Notes: a model not told the origin generated them from the letters alone. 64,000 bases of DNA from Pseudomonas silvicola (GCF_026651855.1 NZ_CP093280.1:6470501-6534500), one strand, 5' to 3'; positions 54,231 through 63,709 are shown, numbered from the stretch's first letter. A program made the numbers and translations.

Positions 54231-55574
54231 ATGTCCATCTGCTTTGTACACCCCCTGCCCTACCACCCCGACCCCGCCGCCTGGTTCGCCACCCTTCGCC
54301 ACGCCCCGGGGGCGATTCTGCTCGACAGCGCCAAACCTGCCGCCGAGCGCGGGCGCTTCGATATTCTCAGCGCCTGGCCCCAGGCGGTGTTGCGCGCCGA
54401 ACCCGAAGAGACCGGCGAAGCCTTCCTGCGACGCTTGCGCGCCGCCTTGGCTACCCTGGGAGAAGCACAGCTGCCCGACGGCCTGGAACTGCCCTTCGCC
54501 GGCGGCCTGCTCGGCTACCTGAGCTACGACTTCGGCCGCCGCCTGGAGCACTTGCCCAGTACTGCCACGGACGACCTGCATCTGCCCGACGCGCACCTGG
54601 GCCTGTATGCCTGGGCGCTGATCAGCGACCACCAGTGCAAGACCAGCCAACTGGTCCTGCACCCCAGCGTGACAGCCGACGAACAGCAACGCCTGATCGA
54701 CCGGTTCAGCCAACCGGGCACTGCCACCCCCGGCGCATTCAGACTCGACGCCCCCATGGCCCCGGACCTGACCCCCGAGCAATACCGCCAGGCGTTCGAA
54801 CGCATCCAGGCCTACATCAGCGCGGGCGACTGCTACCAGGTCAATCAGACACAGCGTTTCCGCGCACCTTGCCACGGCGACCCCTGGGCCGCCTACCAGG
54901 CCTTGCGCCAGGCCTGCCCGACGCCGTTCTCCGGCTACCTGACGCTGGAAGACGGCAGCGCCATTCTCAGCCTGTCGCCGGAACGCTTCATTCAGGTGCA
55001 TGACGGGCACGTGGAAACCCGCCCCATCAAGGGCACCCGCCTGCGCGACAGCGACGCCGAACGTGATGCCGCCAACGGCCGCGAACTGTTGGCCAGCCTC
55101 AAGGACCGCGCTGAAAACCTGATGATCGTCGACCTGCTGCGCAATGACCTGGGACGCACCTGCCGCATCGGCTCGGTGCGCGTGCCCGAGCTGTTCGCTC
55201 TGGAAAGCTACCCCAACGTCCACCATATGGTCAGCGCCGTGGTCGGCGAACTGGCCGAGGGCAAGGACTGCCTGGACCTGATTGCCGGCAGCTTCCCCGG
55301 CGGCTCCATCACCGGCGCACCGAAGATCCGCTCGATGGAGATCATCGACGAACTGGAGCCGACCCGCCGCGCCTTGTATTGCGGTTCGCTGCTGTACCTG
55401 GACGTGCGCGGGCACATGGACAGCTCCATCGCCATCCGCAGCCTGCTGGTCAAGGATGGACAAGTGAGTTGCTGGGGTGGCGGCGCGATCGTCGCCGATT
55501 CGCGCTGGGAAGATGAATATGCCGAATCGGTGTTCAAGGTTCAGGTGTTGATGGATACCCTGAAGACGCTGTAA
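54231..55574 (+). CDS. pabB: Aminodeoxychorismate synthase component I
   Basis: A 447-residue chorismate-binding enzyme. The PIKGTR motif (Lys) marks PabB instead of anthranilate synthase (PIAGT). Others: GYLSYDFGR, DLLRNDLGR and GSITGAPKIRSMEIIDELEP. With a glutaminase partner it converts chorismate to 4-amino-4-deoxychorismate for folate. The ATG at 54231 gives the typical N terminus. Confidence 0.92.
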   Translation: MSICFVHPLPYHPDPAAWFATLRHAPGAILLDSAKPAAERGRFDILSAWPQAVLRAEPEETGEAFLRRLRAALATLGEAQLPDGLELPFAGGLLGYLSYDFGRRLEHLPSTATDDLHLPDAHLGLYAWALISDHQCKTSQLVLHPSVTADEQQRLIDRFSQPGTATPGAFRLDAPMAPDLTPEQYRQAFERIQAYISAGDCYQVNQTQRFRAPCHGDPWAAYQALRQACPTPFSGYLTLEDGSAILSLSPERFIQVHDGHVETRPIKGTRLRDSDAERDAANGRELLASLKDRAENLMIVDLLRNDLGRTCRIGSVRVPELFALESYPNVHHMVSAVVGELAEGKDCLDLIAGSFPGGSITGAPKIRSMEIIDELEPTRRALYCGSLLYLDVRGHMDSSIAIRSLLVKDGQVSCWGGGAIVADSRWEDEYAESVFKVQVLMDTLKTL

Positions 55575-55580
55575 GCCGAA

Positions 55581-55641
55581 AGCGGCAAGCTGGAAACGCG
55601 GAGGCAGTCTTCCGGCAGCTCAAAGCTTGAAGCTTGCCGCT
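55581..55641. repeat. Long-spaced inverted repeat between pabB and cysH
   Basis: AGCGGCAAGCT at 55581-55591 and AGCTTGCCGCT at 55631-55641, an 11-base perfect inverse pair with 39 bases between. It looks like a different REP-type element; no T-run. Confidence 0.5.
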
Positions 55642-55706
55642 GCCCATTTTGTTACCATCGGCCACAAATGAGCGCCCAAGCGCCGAATGAACTAGGAAGC
55701 CGCCTG

Positions 55707-56441
55707 ATGAGCCTGAACCTCGACGTCGCCGAACTCGCCGCGACTTATGCCAACAAGTCCGCCCAGGACATCCTGAAGCTTGCCTTCGAGCACTTCGGTG
55801 ACGACCTGTGGATCTCCTTCAGCGGTGCCGAAGACGTGGTGCTGGTGGACATGGCCTGGAAGCTGAACAAGAACGTCAAGGTGTTCAGCCTCGACACCGG
55901 GCGCCTGCACCCGGAAACCTACCGGTTCATCGACCAGGTGCGCGACCATTACAAGATCGCCATCGAACTGGTGTCGCCCGACCACACCAGGCTGGAGCCG
56001 TTCGTCAAGGAAAAGGGCCTGTTCAGTTTCTACAAGGACGGTCATGGCGAATGTTGCGGCATCCGCAAGATCGAACCCCTGCGTCGCAAACTCTCTACCG
56101 TCAGCGCCTGGGCCACCGGCCAGCGCCGCGACCAGAGCCCGGGGACCCGCAGCCAGGTGTCGGTGATGGAAGTCGACGGCGCGTTCTCCACCCCGGAGCG
56201 CACGTTGTACAAGTTCAACCCCTTGGCACAGATGAGCAGCGAGGAAATCTGGGGCTATATCCGCATGCTCGAGCTGCCTTACAACAGCTTGCACGAACGC
56301 GGTTTCATCAGCATCGGCTGCGAGCCCTGCACTCGCCCTGTGCTGCCGAACCAGCACGAGCGCGAAGGCCGCTGGTGGTGGGAGGAAGCCACCCAGAAGG
56401 AATGCGGGCTGCATGCCGGCAACCTGATCCAGAAAGCCTGA
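55707..56441 (+). CDS. cysH: Adenylylsulfate (APS) reductase, [4Fe-4S] type
   Basis: A 244-residue enzyme reducing adenylylsulfate to sulfite. The P-loop-like [13 protein letters not shown] binds nucleotide. The paired cysteines CCGIRK and CEPCTRP (four Fe-S ligands) identify the APS-reductase type, and the active Cys lies in ECGLH near the C terminus. AGGAAG eight bases before ATG 55707 decides against the ATG at 55668. cysB lies beyond the terminator in opposite orientation. Confidence 0.92.
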   Translation: MSLNLDVAELAATYANKSAQDILKLAFEHFGDDLWISFSGAEDVVLVDMAWKLNKNVKVFSLDTGRLHPETYRFIDQVRDHYKIAIELVSPDHTRLEPFVKEKGLFSFYKDGHGECCGIRKIEPLRRKLSTVSAWATGQRRDQSPGTRSQVSVMEVDGAFSTPERTLYKFNPLAQMSSEEIWGYIRMLELPYNSLHERGFISIGCEPCTRPVLPNQHEREGRWWWEEATQKECGLHAGNLIQKA

Positions 56442-56445
56442 ACAG

Positions 56446-56474
56446 AAAAACCGGCCAGATTGGCCGGTTTTTTT
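56446..56474. terminator. Rho-independent terminator between cysH and cysB
   Basis: A perfect AAAAACCGGCCA-GAT-TGGCCGGTTTTT structure with seven Ts after it. Symmetric A and T runs make it bidirectional for the convergent cysH and cysB. Confidence 0.87.
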
Positions 56475-56490
56475 ATGAGTTCCCGCACGT

Positions 56491-56504
56491 GTAGCCGTGG
56501 CTGC
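56491..56504. repeat. GTAGCCGTGGCTGC motif
   Basis: A one-base variant of the complement of 50865-50878, in the 50-base gap before cysB. Two copies, one per strand, suggest a small REP-like family. Confidence 0.4.
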
Positions 56505-56525
56505 AAGGCAGCGGGCCCCGACCGT

Positions 56526-57509
<984 letters not shown>

Positions 57510-57620
57510 TCAAAGCAAGTAGACGCCAACAGCGACGATTTATAACTATATTAATGGTCTAGGGGAGAAATCTAGAACTTTTTATCAAAATTTGTACGTG
57601 AGCGCACCTTTGTCGTGCAG

Positions 57621-58121
57621 TCAGGCCTTGCGCCGCCCCAACTGCTGGGAAAGGGGCACCATGTAGACGGGCACCGGCGAGAGCTGCAACACCCTGGCTG
57701 CGGTGCGGCCCAGGGGTATGTCCGTACCGGCGCCCTGGCTATGGCTGCCCACGATCAGCAGGTCTACCGCCAGGCGCTGGGCCTGGTCCAGGATGACCTG
57801 GGCGGGATCGCCCTGGCGGACCCGCACGGCGGTGATCAACGCCAGATCCTGCTGGCCCTCGCCCAATTCCTCGCGAAAGCCGTCGAGCACCTTGTGCTCG
57901 ATGCCAGCCATCATGGTGCTCAGGCCTTCGGTGTGCAGTTCATTGAGGGTGGGCTCATCCAGGTAGCTCTGCAGCACCGACTCGGCGAACAGCCCCATCG
58001 GCTCCACGGCATGGATGACATACAGGTCGGCCTTGAACGTGCGCGCCAGGGCCAGGGCGTGTTGCATGACGTAAGGGGCATACAGGCCCAGATCAGTGGC
58101 ATACAGCATCGAACGGATCAT
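57621..58121 (-). CDS. Universal stress protein A family
   Basis: A 166-residue UspA-fold protein. The ATP-binding signature G-2X-G-9X-G(S/T) is not perfect: LLIVGSHSQGAGTDIPLGRTAARVL shows the loop with conserved glycine spacing. An N-terminal strand (MLYATDLGLYAPYVMQ) starts the fold. Start ATG 58121 has GAGGAG upstream. It may respond to starvation or oxygen; the target is unknown. Confidence 0.83.
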   Translation of the reverse strand: MIRSMLYATDLGLYAPYVMQHALALARTFKADLYVIHAVEPMGLFAESVLQSYLDEPTLNELHTEGLSTMMAGIEHKVLDGFREELGEGQQDLALITAVRVRQGDPAQVILDQAQRLAVDLLIVGSHSQGAGTDIPLGRTAARVLQLSPVPVYMVPLSQQLGRRKA

Positions 58122-58239
58122 ATGATCTCCTCGACTGCCAAAACGGCAGAGCTTGCCCAAGCTTAGCAGCGCCGCTCACAGTCAGGGGCCCCGCTCATAA
58201 CCTGAGCGATGGTCGACAGCCCCCGTGATTGCTAGCTTT

Positions 58240-58626
58240 TCAGGGCAATTCATCAGGTTCCCGGCGCAACGCCTCCACCAGCCGATGATTGATTTCCCCC
58301 GCCAGCAGCCGCGCCTGCAAGGGGCCGTGAAATTCGCCATCGCGCACCACAAAGATTGCGGGCAGGTGAAAGACCTCGTACCTTTGCACCGCCCCGCCAT
58401 TGTCACCGGCGTCCACCCAGCACAGCCGGTCCACTGCCAGGGGCATGGCGGGCAGCTCGCGACGGGCTACCCGGCAACTGGCGCACCCCACGCTGGTGAA
58501 CACCAGCAAGGAAGTGCCCGGCGCGTCGAGCAGCACGTGATCTATAGTCAAATCAGTCAGTTCCAGTTCCTGCAGGGCATCGCGGGAAATATCGTCAACC
58601 AACCGGCACTCGGAGCCTGTGTTCAT
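58240..58626 (-). CDS. Thioredoxin-fold protein with CASC motif
   Basis: A 128-residue thioredoxin-like protein. The redox motif is C48-A-S-C51 and the cis-Pro loop is FHLPAIFVV, as in thioredoxins. There is no signal peptide, so it is probably cytoplasmic. The N-terminal 35 residues are acidic. Its ATG at 58626 overlaps the ATG of the divergent PilZ gene by two bases, so the two share one promoter area inside each other's start. Confidence 0.8.
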   Translation of the reverse strand: MNTGSECRLVDDISRDALQELELTDLTIDHVLLDAPGTSLLVFTSVGCASCRVARRELPAMPLAVDRLCWVDAGDNGGAVQRYEVFHLPAIFVVRDGEFHGPLQARLLAGEINHRLVEALRREPDELP

Positions 58627-59074
58627 GGGTCGTTTCCTGCCTCATCCTGTCGATGTTCCCGTGGAGTTGCGCCTGTGCCATCGCCCGTATCTGTCTGCCC
58701 GCCGCCTGCACCGCGTCAGCCTGGGCGGCGTCGCGTGCCGGCATCATCGGCGCTACCCGGTGGGCACCGCCATCGAGTTGAACATGCCCACGCTGGGCAA
58801 TGGCACCCAGTACCCTGGCTACGTGGCCTGGTGTCGCAAAGAGGCCCAAGGCTACCTGATTGGCGTGGCCTTTACCGATGAACAGACACTGTTCGGCGCG
58901 CGGATGGGCGAACAGGTGTGCCAGATTCAGCGATACTGTGAAGCCCATTCGCCTTTTTCCGACAATGTGGAAAGTATCGACGCCCTGGCGCGTCAATGGG
59001 TAGAGCAGCACGCGGCCGAGTTTTCCCGTGCCAGCCTGGGCGAGGCGGTGTCCGCTGCAACCGCGCACCTGTAA
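58625..59074 (+). CDS. PilZ-domain protein, probable c-di-GMP effector
   Basis: A 149-residue protein. The c-di-GMP signature appears as RRLHR (RxxxR-like) followed by VSLGGVACR, corresponding to the (D/N)xSxxG turn, with the Asp/Asn replaced by valine. Nucleotide binding may therefore be weak. The domain covers nearly the full length; an acidic helix closes it. GGAG lies nine bases before ATG 58625; GTG at 58619 is an alternative. Divergent from the thioredoxin-like gene. Confidence 0.75.
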   Translation: MGRFLPHPVDVPVELRLCHRPYLSARRLHRVSLGGVACRHHRRYPVGTAIELNMPTLGNGTQYPGYVAWCRKEAQGYLIGVAFTDEQTLFGARMGEQVCQIQRYCEAHSPFSDNVESIDALARQWVEQHAAEFSRASLGEAVSAATAHL

Positions 59075-59233
59075 CCTGCGGTCATGGGTTGATCCCCGTC
59101 ATTTACACAGCGGCCCATTGTCGCGCCACCGGTATCGCGTTAAGGTTCGGCTCCCCGCTGCGCCTAAAACAAGCTGTGCTCCGCCGCGCGGGGATCGCTG
59201 GCGGCCCGCACCCGTGACCTGACGAGTAACACG

Positions 59234-60310
59234 ATGGCTGATTTACCGATCGACGACCTCAATGTCGCCTCCAACGACACCCTGATCACCCCTGACCAGC
59301 TCAAGCGGGAGATCCCCCTGAGCGCCAGCGCCCTGAAGACCATCTCTGCAGGCCGCCAGGTGGTACGCGACATTCTCGACGGCAAGGACCACCGCCTGTT
59401 CGTGGTGATCGGCCCGTGCTCGATCCATGACATCAAGGCCGCCCACGAGTACGCCGAGCGCCTGAAGGCCCTGGCGGCGGAAGTCAGTGACACCCTGTAC
59501 CTGGTGATGCGCGTGTATTTCGAGAAGCCACGTACCACCGTGGGCTGGAAGGGCCTGATCAACGATCCGTACCTGGACGACTCCTTCAAGATCCAGGATG
59601 GCCTGCACATTGGCCGCCAGTTGCTGCTGGACCTGGCGGAGATGGGCCTGCCCACCGCCACCGAGGCCCTGGACCCGATCTCGCCGCAGTACCTGCAGGA
59701 CCTGATCAGCTGGTCGGCCATCGGCGCGCGCACCACCGAATCCCAGACCCACCGGGAAATGGCCTCCGGCCTGTCCTCGGCGGTCGGCTTCAAGAACGGC
59801 ACCGACGGCGGCCTGACCGTGGCCATCAACGCCCTGCAGTCGGTGTCCAGCCCCCACCGCTTTCTGGGCATCAATCAGGAAGGTGGCGTGTCCATCGTCA
59901 CCACCAAGGGCAATGCCTACGGGCACGTGGTATTGCGTGGCGGCAACGGCAAGCCCAACTATGACTCGGTCAGCGTCGCCCTGTGCGAGCAGGCCCTGGC
60001 CAAGGCCAACATCCGCGCCAACATCATGGTCGACTGCAGCCACGCCAACTCCAACAAGGACCCCGCCCTGCAGCCGCTGGTGATGGACAACGTGGCCAAC
60101 CAGATCGTGGAAGGCAACAACTCGATCATCGGCCTGATGGTGGAGAGCCATCTGAACTGGGGCTGCCAAGCCATTCCCAAGGACCTGGCCGACCTGCAGT
60201 ACGGTGTGTCGATCACCGATGCGTGCATCGATTGGACCAGCACCGAAACCACCCTGCGCAACATGCACGCCAAGCTCAAGGACGTGTTGCCCAAGCGCGC
60301 CCGCGGCTAA
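59234..60310 (+). CDS. aroF: 3-Deoxy-7-phosphoheptulonate (DAHP) synthase, class I
   Basis: A 358-residue enzyme, the first step of aromatic amino acid synthesis (PEP plus erythrose 4-phosphate). Motifs: VVIGPCSIHD, MRVYFEKPRTTVGWKGLIND and VDCSHANSNKD. AroF and AroG/H types cannot be separated here by eye; the symbol is provisional. No trp leader or attenuator is seen upstream. A strong bidirectional terminator follows at 60323-60360. Confidence 0.9.
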   Translation: MADLPIDDLNVASNDTLITPDQLKREIPLSASALKTISAGRQVVRDILDGKDHRLFVVIGPCSIHDIKAAHEYAERLKALAAEVSDTLYLVMRVYFEKPRTTVGWKGLINDPYLDDSFKIQDGLHIGRQLLLDLAEMGLPTATEALDPISPQYLQDLISWSAIGARTTESQTHREMASGLSSAVGFKNGTDGGLTVAINALQSVSSPHRFLGINQEGGVSIVTTKGNAYGHVVLRGGNGKPNYDSVSVALCEQALAKANIRANIMVDCSHANSNKDPALQPLVMDNVANQIVEGNNSIIGLMVESHLNWGCQAIPKDLADLQYGVSITDACIDWTSTETTLRNMHAKLKDVLPKRARG

Positions 60311-60322
60311 GGCTGCCCGCAG

Positions 60323-60360
60323 AAACAGAAACGCCGGGGCATGCCCCGGCGTTTCTGTTC
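60323..60360. terminator. Long bidirectional terminator after the DAHP synthase
   Basis: AAACAGAAACGCCGGGGC-AT-GCCCCGGCGTTTCTGTT, about 17 paired bases, between the convergent synthase and acetyltransferase genes. Confidence 0.8.
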
Positions 60361-60368
60361 ATGTGTGG

Positions 60369-60650
60369 TCAGATCTTGGCTGCGCGCCGCTGGTGCCGTT
60401 CCATATAGCGCTCCACATAGGAGCACGACGGGATCACGGTGTAGCCCATGCGCTCGGCGTACGCCAGCGCCTGTTCGGTAAGGGCCGCGGCGATGCCGCG
60501 CCCGCGCAGTGCGTTGGGCACGAAGGTACGATAGATATCCAGTGTCTGCTTACCCAGGTCCATGTAGGTCAGGTAAGCACGATGACCGTCCACATTGGTC
60601 TCGAACTGATGACCGGCCTGGTCATGGTGGATGGACAACGCCTCGCTCAT
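60369..60650 (-). CDS. Small GNAT-type N-acetyltransferase (YidJ/COG2388-like)
   Basis: A 93-residue protein with the minimal acetyltransferase fold: RAYLTYMDLGKQTLDIYRTFV, then the acetyl-CoA loop ALRGRGIAAALTEQAL and the terminal PSCSYVERYMERH. GAGGAG six bases before ATG 60650 excludes the GTG at 60653. Substrate unknown. Confidence 0.82.
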   Translation of the reverse strand: MSEALSIHHDQAGHQFETNVDGHRAYLTYMDLGKQTLDIYRTFVPNALRGRGIAAALTEQALAYAERMGYTVIPSCSYVERYMERHQRRAAKI

Positions 60651-60653
60651 CAC

Positions 60654-61155
60654 AACTCCTCGCGGGTCTTGGAATTTGACCCTTACCTTACCGATGTTTT
60701 TCCGGCGAAGGAACCTCTACGCCACCCCGTGCCTGTTTCGACACCGAGACGAGCCGTGTCGTTCTCTTTTCAAATGAGCACGTACTCAATAGTAGGCGCC
60801 GTTGCCACCGACACTCAAGACACCTGCCCGGTTGCGCACTGAAATAGCGCGACCGAACATCTGAAGGCAGCCACGACTGAACATTGCCGAATGTTAAAGC
60901 TTGAGACGACTGCCGACACTTTTAGTCACTATTAGTTCAGTAAAAACACTTTAGCAGGCTTTGTGAAACGGGTATGGCAATGCCATGTTGTTTCATTCCC
61001 GCGACATTGAACAGTGACGCAGATCACCCGCAACGGGTAGTGGCCATACGCCTTTCGGCGAACTTGCACAGCAGTGGCGAAGCCGTCCGCCCCCCAAGGG
61101 CGCAGCGCTTCGAACGGGTGCCAAGATTTTTTTTTGGTTCTTGCGTTAGGTCATT
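60654..61155. other. Long intergenic region before the oprI promoter
   Basis: About 500 bases, AT-rich in parts, without a credible gene; an ORF at 60974-61222 lacks an SD and ends in the oprI leader. It contains three dyads: AACATT-GCCG-AATGTT (60880-60895), ATGGCA-A-TGCCAT (60975-60987) and TTACTT-ACTAC-AAGTAA (61156-61172). A run of nine Ts follows a weak stem near 61128. It may hide a small RNA; not proven. Confidence 0.45.
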
Positions 61156-61182
61156 TTACTTACTACAAGTAATGGGTACTAT
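61156..61182 (+). promoter_or_regulatory. Probable oprI promoter with dyad
   Basis: The TTACTT-ACTAC-AAGTAA dyad overlaps a possible -35 (TTTACT), with TACTAT at 61177-61182 as a possible -10 after 16 bases. The start codon is at 61249, giving a leader of about 60 bases. Weak consensus match, so tentative. Confidence 0.4.
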
Positions 61183-61248
61183 GTACGCCGGCTATTTTCT
61201 CAACCACGAGAGATGGCTTTAAATAGAAAGTCCTTCAAGGGGATCACG

Positions 61249-61500
61249 ATGAACAACGTTCTGAAATTCTCTGCTCTGGCCCTGGCCGCAGTTCTGGCCG
61301 CAGGTTGCAGCAGCGCCTCCAAAGAAACCGACGCTCGCCTGACCGCTACCGAAGACGCTTCGGCTCGCGCTCAAGCTCGTGCTGATGAAGCTTATCGCAA
61401 GGCTGACGAAGCTCTGGCTGCTGCCCAGAAAGCTCAACAGACTGCTGACGAAGCCAACGAGCGCGCTCTGCGCATGCTGGACAAGGCAAGCCGCAAGTAA
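61249..61500 (+). CDS. oprI: Major outer-membrane lipoprotein OprI (Lpp-like)
   Basis: An 83-residue lipoprotein. Signal peptide with lipobox LAAGC (Cys20), then an alpha-helical trimeric coiled coil with heptads ([20 protein letters not shown]), ending KASRK, whose terminal lysine can be joined to peptidoglycan. It uses the GCT, CTG and AAG-type codons of very highly expressed genes. AAGGGG precedes the ATG. A terminator follows. Confidence 0.95.
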   Translation: MNNVLKFSALALAAVLAAGCSSASKETDARLTATEDASARAQARADEAYRKADEALAAAQKAQQTADEANERALRMLDKASRK

Positions 61501-61524
61501 TAATCCCCCCGGGATTGTTGCCAG

Positions 61525-61555
61525 GCCAGCCCACCTCAGGTGGGCTGGCTTTTTT
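61525..61555 (+). terminator. Rho-independent terminator of oprI
   Basis: A stem of GCCAGCCCACCT / AGGTGGGCTGGC with a one-base centre, then six Ts, 25 bases after the oprI stop. Confidence 0.87.
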
Positions 61556-61595
61556 ATGCCCGCAGGAAACACCGCGCCTGAAACACCCCAGGTGC

Positions 61596-61624
61596 AAAAA
61601 AGGGAAGCCGAAGCTTCCCTTTTT
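61596..61624 (-). terminator. Rho-independent terminator of the L,D-transpeptidase gene
   Basis: AAAAAAGGGAAGC-CGA-GCTTCCCTTTTT structure with T-run on the minus strand, ending 14 bases from the stop at 61638. Confidence 0.8.
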
Positions 61625-61637
61625 GATCGGCTGCCGA

Positions 61638-62645
61638 TCAATCCATCGGCTGTACCGGCACCTGCGGTGTTGTCTTCACCGGCGCGGTGGAGATGATGGC
61701 ATCGCTGGAAGAACCCGCCACGCCAGGGGCGGCGATTTCAACGGGCATACCGTCTTCGGCGGCCACCACGTCACGCACGGTGTCCCAGTTCATCTGCATG
61801 TTGCCGTTGAGGTCCGGGCGGTTGAGCATGGCGTTGATCACCGAGGTGTGCTTGTCCACGGCCGACGGGTCGCCCTTGGCGTCCAGCGGGGTATGCGCCT
61901 CGATGTAGACCTTGCCGCCGCTCACGCCGAACTTGTAGGGCTCGTTGATGATGCGCACTGGCGTGCCCACCGGCACCATTTTGGACAGTTCCAGCACGTT
62001 GAAGTTGTACATGCGGAAGCAACCGTGGCTGGTGCGCATGCCAATGCCGAACTTCTTGTTGGAACCGTGAATCAGGTAACCCGGCAGGCCAAGGGTGAAC
62101 TTGAACGGCCCCAGGGGGTTGTCCGGGCCGGCCGGTACCACGTTGGGCAACGGGTCGCCGTCGGCGGCATGCTCGGCCTTGATCGACGCCGGCGGCGTCC
62201 AGGTAGGGTTGGGGATCTTGCCGGTGACCTTGGTCTGGGAAATGGGCGACCCCCAGCCCTCACGGCCAATGCCGATGGGGTAGGTGTACACCACGTTCTG
62301 GCCCTTGGGGAAGTAGTACATGCGGTACTCGGGCAGGTTGATCACGATGCCTTCGCGCGGGCCCGGGGGCAGAATGAAACGCGTGGGCAACACGATCTCG
62401 GTGCCGGCGCCCGGCAACCAGGCATCGACGCCAGGGTTGGCGGCGATCATTTCCAGGTAGCCCAGGTCATTGGCCTCGCCCAGGTCGGCAAAGGTGTCTT
62501 CGTACTTGGCCTTGATCACCTGGACCTGGCCGACGATGTCTTCGCCTGGCGGCGGCAGCGGGTATTCGGTAGCGCCAGCCGAGCCGGCAGCGATCGCGGC
62601 GGTCAGGGCCAGGCAACGGGTGACGACGGAAAAGCGCGGCAACAT
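61638..62645 (-). CDS. L,D-transpeptidase (YkuD family) with LysM-like N terminus
   Basis: A 335-residue periplasmic protein. Signal peptide to about residue 27, a LysM-like part (DLGYLEMIAANPGVDAWLPG), then YkuD with the active site IHGSNKKFGIGMRTSHGC (Cys209). Such enzymes make 3-3 crosslinks or attach the C-terminal lysine of Lpp-type lipoproteins to peptidoglycan. Its convergent neighbour is oprI, an Lpp homologue, so OprI attachment is a plausible role. The start is fixed by AAGGA before ATG 62645. Confidence 0.87.
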   Translation of the reverse strand: MLPRFSVVTRCLALTAAIAAGSAGATEYPLPPPGEDIVGQVQVIKAKYEDTFADLGEANDLGYLEMIAANPGVDAWLPGAGTEIVLPTRFILPPGPREGIVINLPEYRMYYFPKGQNVVYTYPIGIGREGWGSPISQTKVTGKIPNPTWTPPASIKAEHAADGDPLPNVVPAGPDNPLGPFKFTLGLPGYLIHGSNKKFGIGMRTSHGCFRMYNFNVLELSKMVPVGTPVRIINEPYKFGVSGGKVYIEAHTPLDAKGDPSAVDKHTSVINAMLNRPDLNGNMQMNWDTVRDVVAAEDGMPVEIAAPGVAGSSSDAIISTAPVKTTPQVPVQPMD

Positions 62646-62754
62646 CCGAGGATCCTTTGCAAAACGGGAGGGATAATCGGCCGATTGTACACTGGCGTTC
62701 CGCCGACCGGGAGGCATCCCGGCGGTTGATGGATGAGCAGTTGTTCAGGAATGC

Positions 62755-63036
62755 CTAGAGCTGGGGCCACACTGGCCGGGTGCCCTGTTTTTGCGCATGA
62801 AGGATGGCCTTGCACAGGGGGCAAAGGCGCTTGTCGCGAAAGATAGAGGGCGCCACCCCGGACCAGCGCGGTTGCGCGGGCAACAGGGTGCCGCACAGGG
62901 TCCGGTCGGCGGAGCCACCGAGTTCCAGTTGGCGTGCGATCAGGTGCACGCGAATTTCCTGGCACGCGAACAGATCGAGCTGCTCATCGGGCTCGATAAG
63001 TTGGTAGGCAAACAGGGACCAGGCAGGACGCGGCAT
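62755..63036 (-). CDS. Small cysteine-containing protein of unknown function
   Basis: A 93-residue soluble protein beginning MPRPAWSLFAYQLIEPDEQL, with four cysteines (FACQE, RTLCGTL, LCPLCKAI). The last pair CPLC could bind zinc or form a disulfide. It lies between the transpeptidase and tesA, same strand as both, as I recall for P. aeruginosa. Start ATG 63036 sits nine codons inside a longer frame. I cannot name the family. Confidence 0.7.
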   Translation of the reverse strand: MPRPAWSLFAYQLIEPDEQLDLFACQEIRVHLIARQLELGGSADRTLCGTLLPAQPRWSGVAPSIFRDKRLCPLCKAILHAQKQGTRPVWPQL

Positions 63037-63093
63037 TGGGGGCTCCAGATCGGGGGGCGCCACATTAGCCGAAAGGCGGTCACTAGAAAAGCG

Positions 63094-63699
63094 TCAAAGC
63101 AGCGGTTTGAGCTGCGGCCAGACATTTTCCAGCAACTTGCCCTGGGCATTCACCGCCGGGTGAATGCCATCAGCCTGCATCAGCGACGGCACACCCCCTA
63201 CCCCTTCGAGGAAAAACGGCACCAGCGGCACCTGTTTCTGCTCGCCCAACTGGCTGTAGACCTGGGCAAAGGCATGGGTGTAGCGCGCACCGTAGTTGGG
63301 GGGCAGCTTCATGCCCAGCAACAGAACCTTGGCACCGGCTGCGCGGGACGCGTCGATCATCGCCGCAAGATTTTGTTGCATTTGCGCCGGAGGGTGCCCC
63401 TGCAAGCCGTCATTGCCGCCCAGTTCCACGATCACCACGCTTGGCTTGTTGGCTGCAAGCAACGCCGGCAGCCGCGCCTGGCCGTTCGCGGTGGTGTCGC
63501 CGGAGATCGAGGCATTGACCACCGAATCCTTGAAACCCTCGTGCTCAAGCCGTTGTCGCAGTAACGACACCCACCCCTTGCTGGTATCCAGGCCCAAACC
63601 GGCGCTGATACTATCGCCCACGACCAGCACGGTACCCGCCGCTGCGTTTTGCGCCATCAGCATCAGCGCCAGACCAGCACTCAACCACCACACTCGCAT
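63094..63699 (-). CDS. tesA: Periplasmic arylesterase/lysophospholipase TesA (SGNH)
   Basis: A 201-residue secreted hydrolase with a signal peptide (about 1-21). SGNH blocks: GDSIS with the nucleophile Ser30, the glycine-asparagine block VELGGNDGLQG, and the terminal DGIHP holding Asp and His. It hydrolyses esters, thioesters and lysolipids. GGAG six bases before ATG 63699 decides among several in-frame ATGs. Divergent from the ABC gene at 63710. Confidence 0.92.
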   Translation of the reverse strand: MRVWWLSAGLALMLMAQNAAAGTVLVVGDSISAGLGLDTSKGWVSLLRQRLEHEGFKDSVVNASISGDTTANGQARLPALLAANKPSVVIVELGGNDGLQGHPPAQMQQNLAAMIDASRAAGAKVLLLGMKLPPNYGARYTHAFAQVYSQLGEQKQVPLVPFFLEGVGGVPSLMQADGIHPAVNAQGKLLENVWPQLKPLL

Positions 63700-63709
63700 C
63701 GGATTCTCC

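Noticed and set aside
60974-61222. 82-residue ORF in the oprI upstream region
   Set aside because: No SD, atypical composition, runs through the probable oprI promoter and into its leader.
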